A stretch of DNA of 64,000 nucleotides from Thiohalocapsa sp. (GTDB lineage Bacteria > Pseudomonadota > Gammaproteobacteria > Chromatiales > Chromatiaceae): the NCBI GenBank assembly GCA_021736785.1, contig JAIPFF010000018.1, positions 1 through 64,000 of the forward strand, given 5' to 3'. Of the stretch, positions 27,445-38,544 are shown one piece after another. The first letter of the stretch is position 1. Each line of letters opens with the position of its first letter. The notes under the pieces are model-generated. The model was given only the letters and a program-made list of their open reading frames with translations. It searched no databases and was not told the origin of the DNA. Both the position numbers and the translations under genes were made by a program.

Positions 27445-29196
27445 ATGAACGCCGAGCGACTCGCGACCGAACAACAGATCCCGTTCGGGGTCATGCTGAA
27501 CGCCTATCCCGACAGCATCGGGGGTCGATTGACCGAGACGGTGGATCTGCTCAAGCGCCCGGAGCTCGATGGCGCCTTTTCGCTGTTCTACATTCTGCCG
27601 ACCTTCTTCAACAGCGATCTCGACCGCGGCTTCTCGATCATCGACTACGACATCAACGAGGACTTGGTCTCCGAGCAGGATCTGGAAGACCTGGCCAATC
27701 TCGAGATCACGTTCAAGTTCGACCTGATCCTGAACCATCTCTCGGTTGCCTCGCCCCAGTTCCGCGATCTGCTGGAGAAGGGCGATGCCTCCGAGTACCG
27801 CGACTTCTTCGTCGATTGGAACGCGTTTTGGCAGGCCCATGGCGACGTCGGCGAAGACGGTTACGTGATCCCGCGGCAGGATTATCTCGATAAGCTCTTC
27901 ATGCGTAAGCCGGGCCTGCCGATCCTGAAGGTGGGATTCCCCGACGGCACTGAGCGGCCCTACTGGAACACCTTCTACCAGCGCGTCGGCTACGGCGAGC
28001 TCTCCGCCGGCGACCTGTCCGGTATCCGCAGCGTCGGCGGCGAGACCGCGGTCGCCATTGCCGCGATGGTCAACGAGCAGATCCGCGCCGAGTCCGATCT
28101 GCAGACGATGGACCTCGACGGTTACGCCGACTACCGGGGCGAGATCATCAAAGCGCTGGAGCGCAAGCGCAGGTACCTGGGCCAAATGGATCTCAACGCC
28201 AAGTCCGAGCTGGTCTGGCACTTCTACGACGAGACCCTGGCCAAGCTGCGCGGCTACGGCGCCAAGATCATCCGGCTGGATGCCTTTGCCTATCTGCACA
28301 AGGAGCCCGGCGAGGCGAACTTCTTCAACAAGCCCGGCACCTGGGACTATCTGGAGCGCCTCAAGGGCATCGCGCGCAAGTACGACCTGGTCATCTTTCC
28401 GGAGGTGCACGCCGAGTACGGCGCCGGACTGCACGAAGAGGTGGCCGCCCGCGGCTTCCCGATCTACGACTTCTTCTTCCCCGGCCTGGTCATCGACGCG
28501 CTGGATCGCGGCGTCAACACGCACTTGCTGAGCTGGATCGACGATATCCGCCGCAAAGAGCTCAAGACCATCAACATGCTCGGCTGCCACGACGGCATTC
28601 CGGTGCTCGACCTGCGCGGCTCGCAGGGACAGGGCATCGATCGCCCGGGCCTGCTCAGCGATGCCCAGATCGAGGCCGTGATCGAGCGCATCATCGCCCG
28701 CGGCGGCCGCGTCAAGAACCTGTACGGGCCCGACGGGCGCAAGATCGCTTACTACCAGGTCAATGCGACCTTCTTCAGCGCGCTGGGAGAGGACGAGCGC
28801 AAGCTGCGCCTGGCCCGAGCCATCCAGATGTTCATGCCGGGCATCCCGCAGGTCTGGTACCTGGATCTGTTCGCCGGCAAGAACGACTACGCCGCCGCCG
28901 ACAGCGGCGGTGAAGCCGGACACAAGGAGATCAACCGCACCAACCTGTCCATGGACGACATCGAGGAGCGGCTGGCATGGCCCATCGTACGCCAGCAGCT
29001 CGAGCTGATCCGGCTGCGCAACACCTCGCCGGCATTCCTCGGCGAGCTCGAGATCGAGGACACCGAGCCCGATCGCCTGCGCATGACCTGGCGCAACGGT
29101 GCCAGCCGCGCGACGCTGGACGCGGATCTGAGCGGCCACGGCTTCAGCATCGAGCGCCGCGGCGACGGCGGCGACGGCATCACCGGCTACGACTGA
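27445..29196 (+). CDS. GH13_18 glycoside phosphorylase (sucrose phosphorylase-like)
   Basis: A 583-residue GH13 subfamily 18 enzyme that would use phosphate to split an alpha-glucoside, giving glucose 1-phosphate. The catalytic nucleophile is in AKIIRLDAFAYLHKEPG, the acid/base in LVIFPEVHAEYG and the third Asp in LGCHDGIPVLDLRGSQ. Compared with the classic 490-500-residue bacterial sucrose phosphorylases, about 80 extra residues sit before the nucleophile strand (the region GYGELSAGDLSGIRS to LNAKSELVWHF). Long forms include sucrose 6-phosphate, glucosylglycerol and glucosylglycerate phosphorylases, so specificity is open. Sucrose genes at 47-50 kb make sucrose plausible. AGGGGG a few bases before ATG 27445 supports the start. 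Confidence 0.82.
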   Translation: MNAERLATEQQIPFGVMLNAYPDSIGGRLTETVDLLKRPELDGAFSLFYILPTFFNSDLDRGFSIIDYDINEDLVSEQDLEDLANLEITFKFDLILNHLSVASPQFRDLLEKGDASEYRDFFVDWNAFWQAHGDVGEDGYVIPRQDYLDKLFMRKPGLPILKVGFPDGTERPYWNTFYQRVGYGELSAGDLSGIRSVGGETAVAIAAMVNEQIRAESDLQTMDLDGYADYRGEIIKALERKRRYLGQMDLNAKSELVWHFYDETLAKLRGYGAKIIRLDAFAYLHKEPGEANFFNKPGTWDYLERLKGIARKYDLVIFPEVHAEYGAGLHEEVAARGFPIYDFFFPGLVIDALDRGVNTHLLSWIDDIRRKELKTINMLGCHDGIPVLDLRGSQGQGIDRPGLLSDAQIEAVIERIIARGGRVKNLYGPDGRKIAYYQVNATFFSALGEDERKLRLARAIQMFMPGIPQVWYLDLFAGKNDYAAADSGGEAGHKEINRTNLSMDDIEERLAWPIVRQQLELIRLRNTSPAFLGELEIEDTEPDRLRMTWRNGASRATLDADLSGHGFSIERRGDGGDGITGYD

Positions 29197-29251
29197 CGGG
29201 CGCGGCGACGCGTAGCGGGCGGACCGGCCAACCGTCGGCGCCGGTCCGCGC

Positions 29252-29905
29252 TTAGCCCAGTTCCGCCTTCAGCGCATCCAACTCCTCGCGCAGTGCGGCC
29301 ACCTCCGCCTCCAGGCGCACGATCCTGTCCTCGTCGACGCCGGGAGCGGCCGCGGTCGCCTTCGCCGCCGGGCGCGCGATGTCCTCCACGTCCGGCTCCC
29401 CGCACAGCAGATGCGCGAAGCGCTGCTCGCGCATGCCCGACTGGCGCGGCAGCTCGCGCACCAGCGGCGGGTTACGGTGGGCGAGGGCATCGAGCGTCTG
29501 ATGGATCTGCGAGAGCTCGTCGAAATCCGCCATGCGCCCGACATGGGTGCGCAGCTCGCCCGGCGTCTGCGGCCCGCGCAGCATCAACACGCACAGCAGG
29601 GCCTGCTCGCGGCGGTCGAGCATGAACGTGCCTACCAACTTATGGTCGTAGCGCTCCGTGCGCCCGCTGAAGCTGGCATGGATCAGCCCCCGGTCGCGCA
29701 GCTGGCCGACGGTGTGCCCCACATCCCCCGGCGTCAGCTTCATCACCGGATGCCGGCTGGTCTTCTGGTTGCAGGCCGTCACCAAAGCATTCAGCGTCAG
29801 CGGATACTGATCCGGCGTCGTGCGCTGCTTCTCCATCAGACAACCGAGAACGCGCGCCTCGATCGGGGTGAGCATTGCTTCGGTCTGATCGGTCTGATCG
29901 CTCAT
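29252..29905 (-). CDS. YceH-family (DUF480) winged-helix protein
   Basis: A 217-residue conserved protein of unknown function with two winged-helix-like domains. Family marks are LTPIEARVLGCLMEKQRTTP, DQYPLTLNALVTACNQKTSR and the C-terminal coiled stretch EDRIVRLEAEVAALREELDA. The start at ATG 29905 (MSDQTDQTEAML) matches relatives; the upstream extension does not. GGAG lies 11 bases upstream. It is convergent with the GH13_18 gene. Confidence 0.9.
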   Translation of the reverse strand: MSDQTDQTEAMLTPIEARVLGCLMEKQRTTPDQYPLTLNALVTACNQKTSRHPVMKLTPGDVGHTVGQLRDRGLIHASFSGRTERYDHKLVGTFMLDRREQALLCVLMLRGPQTPGELRTHVGRMADFDELSQIHQTLDALAHRNPPLVRELPRQSGMREQRFAHLLCGEPDVEDIARPAAKATAAAPGVDEDRIVRLEAEVAALREELDALKAELG

Positions 29906-30004
29906 CGTGCGTGGGTCTCCATGCGGTGGTCGGGATCTAACCCGCCATATTAAGGCCATCGACAACGGCGCGCGTTCCGTTTCCGGCAGCCTGTGCACGA
30001 TCGC

Positions 30005-30412
30005 TCACCGCGCCGAGCCCGCGCAGGCGTCCCCCTCCGCGCCACCTTCCAGCCACCGGCGCAACTGCGCCGTGCGCTCGCGGGTCAGCCGGGCCTTCTG
30101 TTCTGCCAGGCACATCGGCAACATCGACCCGTAGGCCTGCTGCATCGAGCCCGATGCCGGCGGCGGGTAAAGCGCCTCCAGCTCCGCATCTCGAAATGCG
30201 ATCCACGCCCGCTGCGCATCGCGCAGCTTGGTCAAAAACTGCGGCTCGTCCCGGTAACGCTTGCGTATCTGCTGGTAGACGCCATTCAGCTCGGCGTCCG
30301 CCGCGGCAAACTCCGCGCCCGCCCGGGCGTTGAGATCGAGCTGGGTCTGGGCCGCGAGTGGTGGTGAGAGCAACAACAAGGCAACAACTAGCCAACCAAG
30401 CGTGCGATGCAT
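30005..30412 (-). CDS. exported LprI-like (DUF1311) protein
   Basis: A 135-residue secreted protein: export signal LGWLVVALLLLSPPLAAQ, then a DUF1311 domain (LNGVYQQIRKRYRDEPQFLT then KLRDAQRAWIAFRDAELEAL) with one Cys in LPMCLAEQ and another near the C terminus, as in the lysozyme-inhibitor LprI family. Its specific role is unknown; a periplasmic location and possible disulphide are likely. It lies 99 bp upstream of the YceH gene on the same strand. Confidence 0.85.
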   Translation of the reverse strand: MHRTLGWLVVALLLLSPPLAAQTQLDLNARAGAEFAAADAELNGVYQQIRKRYRDEPQFLTKLRDAQRAWIAFRDAELEALYPPPASGSMQQAYGSMLPMCLAEQKARLTRERTAQLRRWLEGGAEGDACAGSAR

Positions 30413-31133
30413 GTCGAGCCTACTTGATGGTGGGTGCTAAGATTTTGGTGGGTTATCGCTGGTTATTTTTCCGCCAGCGTCTCTAAGGTTACTTGCAGAT
30501 TGGCGTGGGCGGAACGCTGGCACCGAACTCTCGGCGATCCGCCGCGCCGGCGCGCAGCGCTTTGGAACGATTCCGAGCAACCGAAAGCTGTTTTGAGTCG
30601 TTCGATCCGAATACGCTGGGGCGTGCATCGGTGCCCACCGCGGGGCTGGCTAATGTTCAACGCGTCATCGTTATGCGACTAGCACTTACCATCGCCATCG
30701 TCGGCGGTTCCGTTTGCGTATCTTTACCCTTCTTTCAAGTTGCCGCTTGGCTGGGTGTTTTCGCGCTCTTGATCGTTTTGGCGGCGTGTATGGTCGTGGT
30801 TGGTATTCCGTCCGTGATTTTCGCCCCCGACGCGCGCTCGGCGAAACGATTCGGGCAATTTTGAGAATGATGTTCAGGATGGGCCGACTTAGCCGGCGGT
30901 TTGCAGGCGAGACGGTTCAAGCGCCGGCTCGACGCCGTTTTGCTCCGCAGGTCAATGACCGCTCCGCGGATTCGTCCGCGCCGGAGCAAACTTCTGCGAT
31001 GACTATCCCTAACGGCCGAAAGATGCGAAGCCGCTCTGCCTGATGCTCTTGCGAGCCCCTGGCCTTACGCCCGAAACGCCGAGCGGTGGCGTACGATTAT
31101 GCCATCTACGGCTCGGTCGTACGAAACAGTCGC
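30413..31133. other. low-information spacer before the CRISPR array
   Basis: About 720 bp with lower GC than the flanks and no gene that I can tie to a family. The only coding candidate is the short hydrophobic frame at 30673-30864. An inverted pair TTTGCTCCG / CGGAGCAAA lies around 30940-30990. Confidence 0.5.
30673..30864 (+). CDS. possible small membrane protein (63 aa)
   Basis: ATG 30673 opens a 63-residue frame with two hydrophobic stretches, LALTIAIVGGSVCVSLPFF and WLGVFALLIVLAACMVVVGI, and a polar tail ending AKRFGQF. The amphipathic pattern looks like a two-segment membrane protein, but there is no ribosome site and no family that I recognise. Confidence 0.3.
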   Translation: MRLALTIAIVGGSVCVSLPFFQVAAWLGVFALLIVLAACMVVVGIPSVIFAPDARSAKRFGQF

Positions 31134-31162
31134 CGATTCATGCCGCCGAAGCGGGAAGCACC
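31134..31162. repeat. vestigial CRISPR repeat beyond the array end
   Basis: Exactly 61 bp before the first degenerate repeat, the sequence begins CGATTCATGCC, 9 of 11 bases as in the repeat, and ends AAGCGGGAAGCACC. The intervening 31163-31194 is 32 nt. This is a heavily decayed leader-distal repeat. Confidence 0.5.
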
Positions 31163-31194
31163 CCCGCAGCGCGAACCGTGGAGTTCTGCACATT

Positions 31195-34100
31195 CGGTTC
31201 ATCGCCGTATGCGCGGGGAACACCGCGTCGATGCAGACGACAAAGGCCGTTGTGATGGTTCATCCCCGCGGGCGCGGGGAACACCTCGTAGGATTCGGTG
31301 GAACGCGTTCCGATGCCGGTTCATCCCCGCGGGCGCGGGGAACACGGCCGAGTATCGCCGCGGCGGTAACTGTTTTGCGGTTCATCCCCGCGGGCGCGGG
31401 GAACACAGCCGTAGACCTGTTCCATGATAGTGCGCCTCCGGTTCATCCCCGCGGGCGCGGGGAACACGCCTGGTAAAGACCGATTGCAGTCGACAGTACC
31501 GGTTCATCCCCGCGGGCGCGGGGAACACGCAGCGAGCAGCCAGTTCTCGCGCGCCTGCAACGGTTCATCCCCGCGGGCGCGGGGAACACCGTAGCACGTG
31601 ACGGACGCGGCGACGGGATAGCGGTTCATCCCCGCGGGCGCGGGGAACACCTCGGCGCCGGCACCCCCCTCGAGCTATCCGGCGGTTCATCCCCGCGGGC
31701 GCGGGGAACACCAAGAGACGGCAAAATAGGCCCGGTCAGATACGCGGTTCATCCCCGCGGGCGCGGGGAACACTCGAGCAGGTCCACCGCAGCCTTGTTC
31801 CATGCCGGTTCATCCCCGCGGGCGCGGGGAACACGCGCCGGTGTCGCTCTCCGGCGGCATCGCCGACGGTTCATCCCCGCGGGCGCGGGGAACACTATCT
31901 CCGCCAACTTAGCCGTTATGCGGGTATCGGTTCATCCCCGCGGGCGCGGGGAACACGTACCGGACCTTCTCCGGGTCTGTTGTTGTTGCGGTTCATCCCC
32001 GCGGGCGCGGGGAACACGCGCCACCCTCCTGCATACGCATTGCGCATCGCGGTTCATCCCCGCGGGCGCGGGGAACACGGCCCGTCCATTCCGAGCCCTG
32101 ATCGCCCCAACGGTTCATCCCCGCGGGCGCGGGGAACACGGATTTGGTTGCGGTCATAGCGCGCGGACTGTCGGTTCATCCCCGCGGGCGCGGGGAACAC
32201 GACGCTCAGCCGCCGCAATCGCGTGGCGCAATCGGTTCATTCCCGCGGGCGCGGGGAACACATCGATCGCTGATTTTCGTTCGAGGTTCGATGCGGTTCA
32301 TCCCCGCGGGCGCGGGGAACACGATGAAAGGCGCTCGGCGTATGTATTGCGACACGGTTCATCCCCGCGGGCGCGGGGAACACACGTGCTCCGCGAGCTG
32401 CTGTCGTGCGGTGCCCGGTTCATCCCCGCGGGCGCGGGGAACACGGTCAGGGCGAGCGAGCGCGTCCGATTGCAGTCGGTTCATCCCCGCGGGCGCGGGG
32501 AACACCGTGGCCGCGTGCTGGGTAAGGTTGATGATTGCGGTTCATCCCCGCGGGCGCGGGGAACACGCCTGAAGACGTTGGCGCTCTTGGCGCTCGTGCG
32601 GTTCATCCCCGCGGGCGCGGGGAACACAAACCGCGAAATACCGCCCTCGTCATCGTCCACGGTTCATCCCCGCGGGCGCGGGGAACACTCAACAGCATCG
32701 TTTTCGGTCCGTCGATGTGGCGGTTCATCCCCGCGGGCGCGGGGAACACGCGGTGGTCGGCAGCTATGAAGTGGCGTGAACCGGTTCATCCCCGCGGGCG
32801 CGGGGAACACGTAGTCCGCGTCGTAGTGATCCGGGATCGGCCCGGTTCATCCCCGCGGGCGCGGGGAACACCTCTCGTTGCGCCTTCAACTGTTCAATGA
32901 TCGCGGTTCATCCCCGCGGGCGCGGGGAACACTGGAATCCGGCGAGGTCACAGCCGATCGGCTGCGGTTCATCCCCGCGGGCGCGGGGAACACGGTGATC
33001 GCGATCGATCCGGACTGACTCGCGGCGGTTCATCCCCGCGGGCGCGGGGAACACCCTTTTTCCGCTGTTTGCACGCTTGCGTCTTGCGGTTCATCCCCGC
33101 GGGCGCGGGGAACACACCCCCATGTAAGCCTTGATTTGTTTTGCAACCGGTTCATCCCCGCGGGCGCGGGGAACACAAACGAACCAATGTCCGCCTATGT
33201 TCACGTATCGGTTCATCCCCGCGGGCGCGGGGAACACCTGTCATCCAGTGTGTCGGGGGGCGTTGCCTGCGGTTCATCCCCGCGGGCGCGGGGAACACTT
33301 CGCCCGTGATCGCGCACCTAAGAATCCATGCGGTTCATCCCCGCGGGCGCGGGGAACACGAATCCAATCCGGTCCGAAGTCATCTTTGCAGCTGGTTCAT
33401 CCCCGCGGGCGCGGGGAACACGCCGCAAGAAAAGAGTCGCTGTCTTCCGCGATCGGTTCATCCCCGCGGGCGCGGGGAACACGAGCCAGCGCGCGCCAGC
33501 AGTGTTTTGGCCACCGGTTCATCCCCGCGGGCGCGGGGAACACTCTTTGGCCGCGAGCGCGGTAACGGCCGCGGTCGGTTCATCCCCGCGGGCGCGGGGA
33601 ACACATGTGTGGCAGTCGGCGGCAAGTATCGAGGGGCGGTTCATCCCCGCGGGCGCGGGGAACACGTAGTCGTAGCCGCCGAATTGGTTCCTCTTGCCGG
33701 TTCATCGCCGCGGGCGCGGGGAACACGCGGCTGGATGTCTCGCGAAACCGGGGAATGGCGGTTCATCCCCGCGGGCGCGGGGAACACTCCTTCGATCGAA
33801 TGGTGCGGTTCGATGATGCCGGTTCATCCCCGCGGGCGCGGGGAACACTCTCGGTGCCATCGCGACGCATGCAGGTATCCCGGTTCATCCCCGCGGGCGC
33901 GGGGAACACTGCGCTGGCGTCTATATCACGGGATGCATCCGCGGTTCATCCCCGCGGGCGCGGGGAACACGAGCGACGGGGCCGTGGCATGAAGCAAGTC
34001 ACCGGTTCATCCCCGCGGGCGCGGGGAACACCTCGCCCGGCGCCTGGAACACTTGCTCCCAGGCGGTTCATCCCCGCGGGCGCGGGGAACACGGGCGCGT

Positions 34101-35680
34101 GGAATTCGGCGAATGGTCCAAGTGCGGTTCATCCCCGCGGGCGCGGGGAACACACGGTCTTTCCGCTGGCCAGATATTCGGATGCCGGTTCATCCCCGCG
34201 GGCGCGGGGAACACGATTACCTGTCGGTCAGTCGTTGGTCCTCGGGCGGTTCATCCCCGCGGGCGCGGGGAACACCCATCAGATTTGCACCTCCCCGCCG
34301 AATGCTTCGGTTCATCCCCGCGGGCGCGGGGAACACGATCACCTGTCCTTGTCCTTCGGCTGCCGCTGCGGTTCATCCCCGCGGGCGCGGGGAACACCGC
34401 CCGCGGCCGCACTCGCGGAAGCGAAGGTGCGGTTCATCCCCGCGGGCGCGGGGAACACGGTGGCGCGCGGTACGGGCGAATGGTTGCCGTCGGTTCATCC
34501 CCGCGGGCGCGGGGAACACGATTTAACACCCGCAGCGCAGGCCGGGTTTTTCGGTTCATCCCCGCGGGCGCGGGGAACACAGAATTGCGCCGAGGCGCGC
34601 AATTCGTCGTGGTGGTTCATCCCCGCGGGCGCGGGGAACACGTCGGTGCTGCCGAGGGCGCTGTTGTCGCAGCCGGTTCATCCCCGCGGGCGCGGGGAAC
34701 ACGCCATCGCGGCATGCGCGCGGGATGAAATAGCCGGTTCATCCCCGCGGGCGCGGGGAACACCGCCATCGACGCGGCCATCCCGGTGACGACGACGGTT
34801 CATCCCCGCGGGCGCGGGGAACACCAAATAGGCGTTGTGCCGCTCGATTGCGGTCCGCGGTTCATCCCCGCGGGCGCGGGGAACACCTTTTGCCCGATCC
34901 GGGCAGCCCGGTATACGCCGGTTCATCCCCGCGGGCGCGGGGAACACGGCAAGCTCGATGCCGTTACTGGGCTGTCCGACGGTTCATCCCCGCGGGCGCG
35001 GGGAACACCCACCGCCACCGCGCCGCCCAGGCGTAACCGGCGGTTCATCCCCGCGGGCGCGGGGAACACCGTAGCCGCGTACAGCGATGATGCCGCGTCC
35101 GCGGTTCATCCCCGCGGGCGCGGGGAACACTGCGCATTTCCGCCGAGGCGGGATCTGTATTGCGGTTCATCCCCGCGGGCGCGGGGAACACTAGTGCGTC
35201 GGCACGAAAACGATTTGCCCCGCCGGTTCATCCCCGCGGGCGCGGGGAACACGCTGTCGAGATTGGCAGCGAGTGCAAGAATTGCGGTTCATCCCCGCGG
35301 GCGCGGGGAACACGCGCGTCCACCCATTCAAGCACCATTTCGCGGCCGGTTCATCCCCGCGGGCGCGGGGAACACACTTCTAGCGTTGATTCTCCCGCGT
35401 CCCAGAACGGTTCATCCCCGCGGGCGCGGGGAACACCGTCGACCATCGAAGCGTGCCATCCTCCATGACGGTTCATCCCCGCGGGCGCGGGGAACACTGA
35501 TAACGCAGCGTCAGCGAAAACGGCGTCGTCGGTTCATCCCCGCGGGCGCGGGGAACACCGGGCCGACTTGATCGCTGTTGACGGGAATATCGGTTCATCC
35601 CCGCGGGCGCGGGGAACACGGCGCTGATTTCACGTCTGCCGGCGAAGCCATCGGTTCATCCCCGCGGGCGCGGGGAACAC
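31195..35680 (-). CRISPR. type I-E CRISPR array, 74 repeats and 73 spacers
   Basis: The 29-nt repeat reads, on the plus strand, CGGTTCATCCCCGCGG followed by GCGCGGGGAACAC. This is the reverse complement of the usual I-E orientation, so crRNAs (handle AUGAACCG) come from the minus strand, with the leader at the right. I located 74 repeats: 69 spacers are 32 nt and four are 33 nt (before the repeats at 31745, 33393, 34858 and 35347). The leftmost repeat (31195-31223) has four changes, as expected at the leader-distal end; single changes occur at 32233 and 33698. The repeat base next to the spacer is G in crRNA sense in all but three repeats (31256, 33393, 34613), where it is A. Confidence 0.99.
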
Positions 35681-35773
35681 TCTTCCTCTACTTCCTTGTA
35701 TTTTGGAACAAAAAAAGGCCACAAGAAATCCACCAACTCGGCGGCATCTTTTCAGCCAGACTTCACCAATTTG
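35681..35773 (-). promoter_or_regulatory. CRISPR leader
   Basis: About 93 bp between cas2 and the newest repeat (35652). It is distinctly A/T-rich (TTTTGGAACAAAAAAAGG, then CTTCACCAATTTGTTAAGG). By position and orientation it carries the array promoter and the acquisition site; I could not assign a firm IHF site. Confidence 0.75.
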
Positions 35774-36965
<1,192 letters not shown>

Positions 36966-37094
36966 CTGCGGTATTCCTTGGGTAATGCAATGGTCCTGAA
37001 TGCTGGTTACTGCGAGTGGTCATCTCGATAGCTGAAAGCCAAGGCGACAGAAGCGGTGGGTCGCGTAGGGGGCCTTGCGCTTGCGAACGGTACT

Positions 37095-37787
37095 TTACCC
37101 GGCGCGCTTAATAAGCATCAATCCGCATCCGAAGCCCTTTGCATGGCCGAGTCCGTTATGAAGAGATGAGACAAAGCGCTCCACATCCACTACTCTTAGT
37201 ACGCCCTGGTAGTCGAGCGTGCTGAATTGGATCGCTTGGCGCTGCCCGCGTTTAACTAGCCGGTGTTGGCAATAGTTGTCCACTTGGAGTGTCTCCAGAG
37301 CGAAACCGTTGGTGGCTGCGCGCTCTTCAAGCCAACGCGGCCCCGCGTTCTGTACCAGCTGCGACTGGCTGGAGCGTTTTGTGGGATTCGCCTCCGCCGC
37401 TTGCTCCTGACGCTTCGCATGCATGATCACGTCGTCGCGGTAGCGACGCTTATCATCCGGATCATCGCTTGCTTTGCGTGTGCGAACAGGGTTGGCCCGA
37501 AGTACGAAGCTTAGTCGCTGCCCCTCCGCCAACTTGGGTGCAAACGGCTTCGTCTGCACGGTCCAAGCGCCGTCCAACGTGGACGGTTCGCGCGGGGATA
37601 GCAAATAAAACACAGGCCAGTGGCCAAGTTGCTCGCGGCGAAACAAGAAGTCGCGAGGCTGCTCCGCGTTCGAAGCCATTAAGCGCCAGATGGCTTGGTG
37701 CTCAGCGTACGCGTTCTGAAAAATCGCATTTGCGAGGATTGCCGGTGGTTGTTCCCTGGCCAACTCGACCTTGCTCAAATACCACAT
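37095..37787 (-). CDS. cas6e: Cas6e (CasE/Cse3) crRNA endoribonuclease
   Basis: Cleaves the pre-crRNA at the base of each repeat hairpin and stays bound as the Cascade head. It has 230 residues, with the N-terminal YAEHQAIWRL carrying the likely catalytic His and the C-terminal glycine-rich loop HNGLGHAKGFGCGLMLI. It starts 2 bp after the cas5e stop. Confidence 0.95.
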   Translation of the reverse strand: MWYLSKVELAREQPPAILANAIFQNAYAEHQAIWRLMASNAEQPRDFLFRREQLGHWPVFYLLSPREPSTLDGAWTVQTKPFAPKLAEGQRLSFVLRANPVRTRKASDDPDDKRRYRDDVIMHAKRQEQAAEANPTKRSSQSQLVQNAGPRWLEERAATNGFALETLQVDNYCQHRLVKRGQRQAIQFSTLDYQGVLRVVDVERFVSSLHNGLGHAKGFGCGLMLIKRAG

Positions 37788-37789
37788 AC

Positions 37790-38539
37790 TCAGTCCCCTT
37801 CGCTGGCGGAATAGTGTTCGGTTCGCGGTGCAAACTGCCGGCGTGTTCTGGACATTGGCTGGTCGTGCCTAGGAATCGACCGCGAGGGGCGCAATCCTGC
37901 CGGGACGCCGTCTTCCCAATAGATCCCTCGTTCGCGTGCTAGCCGAGCAAGACCAAGTTCATCTAAAAAAGCTGCGCGTCCGTTGCCTGCATCCGTCTCA
38001 TCGTAGTGGGCGATTGCGGCCACGACGGTGTGCGCCTCGATAAGGCGTGGCGATAATGGGAATGCGGTGGGGCAGGATCTACGACCGAGGTAAGGGGCGA
38101 AGGTCGGTTTGAGCAGCGATGAGACGATGGTTTCCGCGGTCGCCCTGCTGTCGCGCATACGTTCATGCAGACATACAGTGTACAGACCGTCAGTGCGATA
38201 ATCTCGAGTTGAAAGCGACGCTATACGATTGTGGGGATCAAGCAGTTCGTCTCTGCGTGTGTGCAAGTGCTTGAGCCGGGAAACGCTCTTCGGGTACTGG
38301 CTCGTGTGATAGTCCCGCAACGGTACGCCGCCGGACTGCACTCGGACGGCGAACCCAAGGCTGTCGCGTAGCGCTTCATGAGCGTCGTCATCGGACCGCC
38401 GTATCCCTAATGCGGCAGCAACCAACCCCAATACAGCGGATTTGGATGGATGCGTCGCTGTCGGCCGTTGCTCGCCGACGGCAATGTCGCCCCAAGCCGC
38501 CAGCGGGCCGTAGAGTCTAAATACGATAAATCGTTCCAT
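37790..38539 (-). CDS. cas5e: Cas5e (CasD) Cascade subunit
   Basis: Binds the 5' handle of the crRNA in Cascade. FIVFRLYGPLAAWGDIAVGEQR then PTATHPSKSAVLGLVAAALG are typical of Cas5e. I use ATG 38539 (MERFIVF), which matches relatives; a TTG at 38548 that overlaps the cas7e stop is also possible. The protein is about 249 residues. Confidence 0.95.
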   Translation of the reverse strand: MERFIVFRLYGPLAAWGDIAVGEQRPTATHPSKSAVLGLVAAALGIRRSDDDAHEALRDSLGFAVRVQSGGVPLRDYHTSQYPKSVSRLKHLHTRRDELLDPHNRIASLSTRDYRTDGLYTVCLHERMRDSRATAETIVSSLLKPTFAPYLGRRSCPTAFPLSPRLIEAHTVVAAIAHYDETDAGNGRAAFLDELGLARLARERGIYWEDGVPAGLRPSRSIPRHDQPMSRTRRQFAPRTEHYSASEGD

Positions 38540-38544
38540 CGCCG

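Noticed and set aside
30600-31050. Sequence resembling an integron attC site (CAACGCG...GTTATGCG) and a TTTGCTCCG/CGGAGCAAA pair
   Set aside because: The core sites do not fit the attC consensus in order and no integrase or cassette is present.
31195-35680. Long plus-strand frames of 80-390 codons full of GSSPRARGT and [10 protein letters not shown]
   Set aside because: They are translations of the CRISPR repeats, which happen to lack stop codons in all plus frames.
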